From positions 1 through 20,573 of the forward strand of contig CAADTP010000027.1 in the NCBI GenBank assembly GCA_900751995.1: 20,573 nt of DNA, written 5' to 3'. This stretch comes from Lachnospiraceae bacterium. GTDB taxonomy: Bacteria; Bacillota; Clostridia; Lachnospirales; Lachnospiraceae. Positions 15,949 to 20,573 of this stretch are shown one piece after another (the first letter of the stretch is position 1; each line of letters opens with the position of its first letter). The notes below the pieces were generated by a model. That model saw only the letters and a program-made list of their open reading frames with translations. It was not told the DNA's origin and searched no databases. The position numbers were made by a program, and so were the translations under genes.

Positions 15949-16422
15949 ATGAGTTCCAAAACGAAAATCATTGTACTACATATGAAAGAAGTGGTTTACA
16001 CCACTGTTTTTCTCGCTCTCGCGATCCTTCTGCTCGTGGTTTTTCTGATTATGTTCGGTTCCGGAAAAAAGGAGTCTGCGAAGAAACCTGCGGCCTCATC
16101 CACCGGTTCTGCCGAGAGTGCACGCTACATTCCCGGCATCTATACCTCCACAATTTCTCTCGGTGACCAGACCTTCGATATACAGGTCGATGTCGAGCAG
16201 GACCGCATTACCGCAATCTCAATGAATAACCTAAGCGAGACCACGGCCGCTATGTACCCGCTTATGGAGCCTGCACTCGATTCCATTGCAAGTCAGATCT
16301 ACGTAAACCAGACAACCGAAGGCCTCATTTACGGCGAGGATAACCGCTACACCTCCGAACTGCTTGTCATGGCAATCGACCAGGCTCTCGATCAGGCCCG
16401 CAATCCTTCTGCAACCAAATAA
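15949..16422 (+). CDS. Membrane-anchored protein with degenerate FMN-binding-like domain
   Basis: This is a 157-residue protein of uncertain function. A basic N-terminus is followed by one transmembrane helix (about 15-37), a Gly/Ser/Lys/Ala linker (about 38-58) and an outer domain (about 59-152). The domain reads YIPGIYTSTISLGDQTFDIQV, then IYGEDNRYTSELLVMAIDQAL, which follows the outline of FMN-binding domains of the NqrC/RnfG type. The SGAT flavinylation motif is absent; EDNRYTS occupies its place, so covalent FMN is unlikely. The ATG at 15949 is preferred because AAGGAG lies 12 bases upstream and the helix is then N-terminal; the frame is open back to 15826. It is the only clear plus-strand gene, ends at its own terminator and has no obvious operon partner. 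The domain assignment is tentative. Confidence 0.75.
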   Translation: MSSKTKIIVLHMKEVVYTTVFLALAILLLVVFLIMFGSGKKESAKKPAASSTGSAESARYIPGIYTSTISLGDQTFDIQVDVEQDRITAISMNNLSETTAAMYPLMEPALDSIASQIYVNQTTEGLIYGEDNRYTSELLVMAIDQALDQARNPSATK

Positions 16423-16426
16423 AGTT

Positions 16427-16466
16427 AAAAATGGCTCCTGAGTGTTCTCACTCCGAAGCCATTTTT
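16427..16466. terminator. Bidirectional terminator between the 157-aa gene and nadE
   Basis: AAAAATGGCT (16427-16436) pairs with AGCCATTTTT (16457-16466), and an inner GAGTG/CACTC stem closes a four-base loop. It begins five bases after the plus-strand stop. The A and T runs make it usable from both sides, so it can also end nadE transcription arriving on the minus strand. The 144 bases between it and nadE hold only short T-rich repeats and no gene. Confidence 0.85.
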
Positions 16467-16610
16467 CTGTTGTTTTTCTATTGCTTTTCTGTTGTCTTAT
16501 CTGTCAATCCTTGATTCTGTGAACCAGACACACTCTAATGCTTATCGTCCGAACAGTTTACCGCGTCAATCGCAAGCACCAGAAGAAGCGCCGGAATCTC
16601 ATGCGATGGA

Positions 16611-18521
16611 TTACAGCCGGTCAAGCTGTTCTCTCCAGAGTTTCACGCTTGCATCACTTGGCATGCGCAGATCGCCTCGCGGGGAAACCGCAACGCTTCC
16701 GACCTTCGGTCCGTCCGGCAGGCAGGAACGCTTAAACTGCTGTGCAAAAAATCTCCAGTAGAAGGTTTTCAGCCACTTCAGGATTGTTGTATCATCGTAA
16801 ACACCGGCAAACGCAAGTTTCGCCACACGGTAAATTTTCAGCGGCTCGTACGTCACACGCAGCATATAGTACAAAAAGAAATCGTGGAGTTCGTACGGTC
16901 CGACAAGATCCTCTGTCTTCTGGGAAATGACACCGTCTTTCGGCGGAAGCAGCTCCGGGCTGACCGGCGTATCAAGCACATCCAGGAGAATATCAGAAAG
17001 TGCTTTCTCTCCGCAGGTATCCGCATAATACTGCACCAGATGGCGCACCAGTGTCTTTGGCACAGATGCATTGACTGCATACATTGACATATGATCGCCA
17101 TTGTACGTTGCCCAGCCAAGTGCCAGCTCGGAAAGATCACCCGTTCCGATAACCATACCGCCGGACTGGTTGGCAAGATCCATCAGAATCTGCGTTCTCT
17201 CACGCGCCTGTCCGTTTTCATACGTCACATCGTGTTTCTCCGGATTCTGTCCGATATCACGGAAATGAAGATTGACAGCCTCCTTGATATCGATCTCTTT
17301 TAAGGTTGCGCCAAGGCATCTCGTCAGCTCACATGCATTCTGATACGTACGGTCTGTCGTTCCAAAACACGGCATCGTTACAGACAGGATCTGCTTTCTC
17401 GGAATCCCGAGCAGATCAAATGCTCTTGCCGTTACAAGCAATGCCAGCGTCGAGTCAAGTCCACCGGAAATACCGATAACTGCGCTCTGGCAATGGGTAT
17501 GCGCCAGACGTTTTTTCAGTCCCATAGCCTGAATATTTAAAATTTCGTCGCATCGCTGATCGCGGTTATGCTTATCCGACGGTACGAATGGCCGTGGATC
17601 GAAGTAACGGGTCAGCTTTGTCTCTTCTATTGACAAGGAGAATCGAACGACCTGATACCCATCGGTTCTCTGCTCCGGATACGTGGTCATCCTTCTGCGC
17701 TCACTTGTGAGACGATCCACATCGAGATCTGCACAAATGATCTGATTCTCAAATCGTTTTGCCTCGGCAAGAATGGTTCCGTTTTCAGCAATCAGATGCT
17801 GTCCGCCAAAGACAAGATCTGTCGTCGACTCGCCCTCACCTGCTGTCGCATAAATATAGCCGCAGATCAGACGCGCCGACTGTGCGCTCACAAGGCTTCT
17901 CCGGTAACTGTCTTTTCCAACCATTTCATCACTGGCAGAAAGGTTTACGACCACTGTCGCACCTGCAAGCGCATGCGCCACACTCGGCGGATTTGGGGTC
18001 CAGAGATCCTCACAGAGCTCTGCCGCAACCTTAAGACGCGGCATTTTTTCACACTGGAAGAGCAGATTCATGCCAAACGGAACCTCTTTTCCAAAAAATT
18101 CCGTTGTTGTCACCGCTTCTTTTCCCGGCGTAAAATGACGCAGCTCATAAAATTCATTGTAGTTCGGCAGATACTTTTTCGGCACAATGCCGAGAAGCTC
18201 TCCGTGACAGAGCACAGCGGCTACATTGAACAGCTTTCCGCCCTGTTCCCACGGCAGTCCGACAAAAATCAGCGCATCGGTCTCTTTCGTACCATCGGCA
18301 ATTTCCTTTAATCCTTCTTTCGCCGCATCAATCATCTGACTCTGCCAGAATAAGTCACTACAGGTGTAGCCGGTGAGAGCCAGCTCCGGGAGCACCATCA
18401 CCTTTGCTCCCTCGCCCTCCATTTTATGAATCGTTTCCAGAATGACTCTCGTATTTTCTCTGACATCCGCTACCACTACCGCACAGGAAGCGGCGGCAAC
18501 TTTTACGAATCCCTGTTTCAT
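16611..18521 (-). CDS. nadE: Glutamine-dependent NAD(+) synthetase
   Basis: This enzyme makes NAD from deamido-NAD using ATP and ammonia drawn from glutamine, in the cytoplasm. The 636-residue protein has an N-terminal nitrilase-fold glutaminase with Glu46 (VLPELALTGY), Lys115 (VPKKYLPNY) and Cys170 (AAELCEDLW). All three are offset by the same six residues from the triad of Mycobacterium tuberculosis NadE. The C-terminal synthetase has the P-loop GISGGLDSTLAL at 350-361 and the later GTGDLSELALGW and GDHMSMYAVN blocks. Length is normal for the two-domain form. The start has GGAGG with clear spacing. It follows hslO after 89 bases without an obvious terminator, so it may be co-transcribed. 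Confidence 0.97.
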   Translation of the reverse strand: MKQGFVKVAAASCAVVVADVRENTRVILETIHKMEGEGAKVMVLPELALTGYTCSDLFWQSQMIDAAKEGLKEIADGTKETDALIFVGLPWEQGGKLFNVAAVLCHGELLGIVPKKYLPNYNEFYELRHFTPGKEAVTTTEFFGKEVPFGMNLLFQCEKMPRLKVAAELCEDLWTPNPPSVAHALAGATVVVNLSASDEMVGKDSYRRSLVSAQSARLICGYIYATAGEGESTTDLVFGGQHLIAENGTILAEAKRFENQIICADLDVDRLTSERRRMTTYPEQRTDGYQVVRFSLSIEETKLTRYFDPRPFVPSDKHNRDQRCDEILNIQAMGLKKRLAHTHCQSAVIGISGGLDSTLALLVTARAFDLLGIPRKQILSVTMPCFGTTDRTYQNACELTRCLGATLKEIDIKEAVNLHFRDIGQNPEKHDVTYENGQARERTQILMDLANQSGGMVIGTGDLSELALGWATYNGDHMSMYAVNASVPKTLVRHLVQYYADTCGEKALSDILLDVLDTPVSPELLPPKDGVISQKTEDLVGPYELHDFFLYYMLRVTYEPLKIYRVAKLAFAGVYDDTTILKWLKTFYWRFFAQQFKRSCLPDGPKVGSVAVSPRGDLRMPSDASVKLWREQLDRL

Positions 18522-18610
18522 CTCTTTCTTCCTCCACTATCTGGTTCCCTGTTACAGATTTTCTGCAAACAGAAGCTCTCACAGCCTCCGTTTCGCCTGA
18601 AACAGTACTG

Positions 18611-19486
18611 CTATTTGCTCTTACGCAATAATTCTTTCAGATCCTCTGTGGAAAATTCATAGGCGCTGTTGCAGAAATGGCATTTCAGCTCCACCGGTTT
18701 TGCTTCCTGAATCATCTCGTTCAGTTCTTTTCTTCCGACCGCTATCAGCGCTTTCGATACACGCTCACGGCTGCAGTTGCAGTAAAACTGGGTCGGCACG
18801 GTATCGTTGATCACAAGGTCCATGTCTCCAAGCAGTTTTTCAAGAATCTGCTCCGGAGTCAGGCCCTCGTCAAGGAATGCGGTAACGGAATTGACTTCTG
18901 CCAGACGCTGCTCCAGTTTTTCAATGACTTTCTCATCGCAGAACGGCATCAGCTGAATGATAAAGCCGCCGGCCTGACGGACGGTATTGTCTTTGTTCAT
19001 CAGCACACCGAGTCCGACGCTGGACGGAACCTGCTCACTCGTTGCAAAATAGTAGGTCAGATCCTCTGCGATCTCACTCGTCTGCAGAACGCACTGTCCG
19101 ACGTACGGCTCTTTCAGTCCCAGGTCTTTGATGACATCCATGAATCCGACGCCGACAGCACCTGCCACGTCAAGTTTTCCTTTTTTGTTGGCCGGAATCA
19201 CGACGTCCGGGTTTCCGACGTAACCTTTTACATTTCCTTTGGAATCTGCTGTTACGGTAATGCCGTTCAGCGGTCCGCCGGCATGGATGCGCAGGGTCAG
19301 AAGGTCTTTATCTCCCTTCATCATAACGCCCATCATTGCACCTGCCGTCAGAAGGCGGCCCAGCGCTGCGGTTGCAACCGGGCTCGTGTTGTGATCCTGG
19401 CGTGCTGTCTCTACGGTTTCTCTTGTTGTCGCTGCAAACGCACGAATCTGTCCGTCTGCCGCTGTTGCTCTTACAATATAATCCAT
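18611..19486 (-). CDS. hslO: Redox-regulated chaperonin Hsp33
   Basis: Hsp33 is a cytoplasmic holdase chaperone switched on by oxidation of four zinc-bound cysteines. In this 291-residue protein they are Cys236 and Cys238 (FYCNCSRERV) and Cys269 and Cys272 (CHFC), the full CxC and CxxC pattern, so the redox switch looks intact. The N-terminal domain shows TAALGRLLTAGAMMG (39-53) and the GNPDV block near 91-95, both typical of the family. The start has GGAGAG eight bases upstream and lies nine bases after the methyltransferase stop, so the two genes are almost certainly in one operon. Confidence 0.97.
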   Translation of the reverse strand: MDYIVRATAADGQIRAFAATTRETVETARQDHNTSPVATAALGRLLTAGAMMGVMMKGDKDLLTLRIHAGGPLNGITVTADSKGNVKGYVGNPDVVIPANKKGKLDVAGAVGVGFMDVIKDLGLKEPYVGQCVLQTSEIAEDLTYYFATSEQVPSSVGLGVLMNKDNTVRQAGGFIIQLMPFCDEKVIEKLEQRLAEVNSVTAFLDEGLTPEQILEKLLGDMDLVINDTVPTQFYCNCSRERVSKALIAVGRKELNEMIQEAKPVELKCHFCNSAYEFSTEDLKELLRKSK

Positions 19487-19495
19487 GTTTCTCTC

Positions 19496-20263
19496 CTATT
19501 TCTCACTTTTTCCTTTTTCTCTTGCTACGACATAAATACGTTCGCTCTCCGGTCTCGGCGCATCCTTTGTGAATGCATCGTAGGCCGTTACAAACTCCAT
19601 GCCTGCCTCTTCCAATAAGCGGCAGATCGTCGCAAGATCGTACGCTCTCTGATAATGTACCTCCTCAAATTTACGGTACAGATCGGAATCTTCTCCCTCC
19701 GGGATGAAAATGGCGAGCTCATATTCGTTGATCTCTTCCTCCGGATCATAGTAATTGTCCCAGATGAAGCTTGCCTCCTCGCGGTTTTCCGCAATCGTAG
19801 TCTCACCCATCTGTTCATATTTATACTTGGTATTCAGATCAAAGATAAACATTCCCTTCGGGTCCAGATAATTGTTGACGAGCGAGAAGACTTCCCGCAG
19901 ATCGTCTTCCTCCAGAATATAGTTGATGGAATCGCAGATGCTCACAACCGCCTTCACGGTTCCGTAGAGCTCAAATTCCCGCATATCCTGAAGCAGATAT
20001 AAAATGTTTAAGCCAGACTCGGCGCGTTTTTCACTGGCAATCTCGAGCATATCCTCAGAATTGTCCACGCCGATCATATCGTAGCCCTCTTTGGCGAGCA
20101 GCTCGGTCATGTTTCCCGTTCCGCAGCCAAGATCGAGCACCAGTCCGTCTTCCACCTGATATTCTTTTAAAAGCTGAATCAGATATTTGCTCCAGGCAGG
20201 ATAGTCCACGTTGTCCATGAACATGTCATATACCTGGGCAAAACTGGTATAACTTTCATTCAT
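19496..20263 (-). CDS. Class I SAM-dependent methyltransferase
   Basis: This is a cytoplasmic methyltransferase of 255 residues and unknown substrate. The SAM-binding motif I is VLDLGCGTGNMT at 42-53, followed by an acidic end of strand 2 (GVDNSEDMLEIA, about 65-76) and a motif similar to CDSINYILEEDDL further on. The opening YTSFAQVYDMFMDNVDYPAW is characteristic of a widespread clostridial family found next to hslO. The ATG at 20263 is chosen over one at 20281, because that earlier ATG overlaps the AAGGAG ribosome binding site itself. It is the first gene after the rRNA/tRNA unit. Confidence 0.9.
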   Translation of the reverse strand: MNESYTSFAQVYDMFMDNVDYPAWSKYLIQLLKEYQVEDGLVLDLGCGTGNMTELLAKEGYDMIGVDNSEDMLEIASEKRAESGLNILYLLQDMREFELYGTVKAVVSICDSINYILEEDDLREVFSLVNNYLDPKGMFIFDLNTKYKYEQMGETTIAENREEASFIWDNYYDPEEEINEYELAIFIPEGEDSDLYRKFEEVHYQRAYDLATICRLLEEAGMEFVTAYDAFTKDAPRPESERIYVVAREKGKSEK

Positions 20264-20302
20264 CTTTCTTTTCTCCTTCATCGTTTACAGTAGCTACGCC
20301 TT

Positions 20303-20331
20303 ATTGTATCACATCACACAGGGCAACTCAA
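20303..20331 (-). promoter_or_regulatory. Promoter of the methyltransferase-hslO unit
   Basis: On the minus strand TTGAGT (20331-20326) and TACAAT (20308-20303) are exactly 17 bases apart. They lie directly after the tRNA terminator and about 40 bases before the methyltransferase start. Confidence 0.7.
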
Positions 20332-20336
20332 TATAC

Positions 20337-20365
20337 GAAAAGACCTGCAGGAATCCTGCAGGTCT
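20337..20365 (-). terminator. Terminator of the rRNA/tRNA operon
   Basis: AGACCTGCAGGA (20365-20354) pairs with its exact complement at 20352-20341, ending in TTTT on the minus strand. It begins seven bases after the tRNA 3' end. It is a strong intrinsic terminator. Confidence 0.93.
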
Positions 20366-20371
20366 CATTCA

Positions 20372-20443
20372 CTCCCCGAGTTGGGCTCGAACCAACAACC
20401 CTTCGGTTAACAGCCGAATGCTCTACCATTGAGCTATCGAGGA
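20372..20443 (-). tRNA. tRNA-Asn (anticodon GTT)
   Basis: A 72-base tRNA with acceptor TCCTCGA pairing to TCGGGGA (one G-T pair), D arm GCTC/GAGC, and anticodon stem TTCGG/CCGAA around the loop CTGTTAA. The anticodon GTT is complementary to 20409-20411. The T arm is TTGGTTCGAGCCCAA in outline, with discriminator G. The 3' CCA is not encoded and must be added. It is co-oriented with the 23S gene 85 bases upstream. Confidence 0.97.
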
Positions 20444-20451
20444 TTATTTAA

Positions 20452-20476
20452 TTGAAGATATCTGATATACCTTCAA
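20452..20476 (-). other. Hairpin in the 23S-tRNA spacer
   Basis: TTGAAG (20476-20471) pairs with CTTCAA (20457-20452), with an inner ATAT/ATAT pairing, just upstream of the tRNA 5' end. It is not followed by a T run, so a processing or spacer stem is more likely than a terminator. Confidence 0.35.
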
Positions 20477-20528
20477 AACCGCATACACTACACATCTATC
20501 ATTCCATTTCTGTGAACACAACCAACTA

Positions 20529-20573
20529 GGTCAAGCCCTCGACCGATTAGTAACAGTCAGCTCCATGCCTTAC
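20529..20573 (-). rRNA. 23S ribosomal RNA, 3' end only
   Basis: The minus strand reads TTACTAATCGGTCGAGGGCT then TGACC, the well-known conserved 3' terminus of bacterial 23S rRNA. The rest of the gene lies beyond the window edge. The mature end is placed near 20529 by analogy and could be off by a few bases. Confidence 0.9.

Noticed and set aside
16466..16500. Short T-rich direct repeats (CTGTTG / CTATTG units) after the terminator
   Set aside because: Only about three imperfect copies with no regular spacing; too little to call a repeat array or CRISPR.
16492..16761. An 89-codon plus-strand frame overlapping the end of nadE
   Set aside because: Most of it is antisense to nadE, it has no ribosome binding site, and the protein shows no family features.
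20341..20365. Perfect palindrome with CTGCAG, as a possible recombination or attachment site
   Set aside because: Its position seven bases after the tRNA and its T run are fully explained by an intrinsic terminator, and no integrase or phage gene is nearby.

Overview
The window looks like chromosomal DNA of an anaerobic Bacillota, most probably Lachnospiraceae or a related clostridium. The grounds are AGGAGG-type ribosome binding sites before nearly every gene, an AddB-type (not RecBCD) recombination nuclease, a YesM/YesN two-component pair, an LplB/LplC-type sugar-family ABC importer, and a biotin-independent citrate lyase cluster. The genus assignment is inference. Almost everything is on the minus strand, so the genome reads from right to left.

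Right end (20573 to 16611): the 3' tail of a 23S rRNA is followed by tRNA-Asn(GTT) and a strong terminator, with no 5S gene between 23S and tRNA. A new promoter then starts a housekeeping group: a SAM-dependent methyltransferase, the redox chaperone Hsp33 (hslO) and glutamine-dependent NAD synthetase (nadE). This group ends at a hairpin at 16427-16466, shared with the only convincing plus-strand gene, a 157-aa membrane-anchored protein with a degenerate FMN-binding-like domain (15949-16422).

Middle (15714 to 2660): a translationally coupled sensor kinase and AraC-type response regulator (15714-12419) end in an intrinsic terminator. Next comes an apparent nine-gene operon: lipoprotein solute-binding protein, two ABC permeases, a cytoplasmic serine esterase, then citD, citE, citF, citC and a citX-citG fusion. 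These last genes supply all three citrate lyase subunits, the acetylating ligase, and both enzymes that make and attach the prosthetic group. There is no citrate permease, no oxaloacetate decarboxylase and no ABC ATPase in the window. Two intergenic hairpins (after the binding protein and before citD) divide the operon into three parts that may be expressed at different levels. The most interesting hypothesis is that the importer brings in a citrate ester or conjugate, the esterase frees citrate in the cytoplasm, and citrate lyase splits it into acetate and oxaloacetate, all under the adjacent two-component system.

Left end (2596 to 1): a near-consensus promoter drives addB, cut by the window edge at codon 838, just after the first Fe-S cysteine of its nuclease domain. 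No insertion sequence, CRISPR array, phage gene or integrase was seen.
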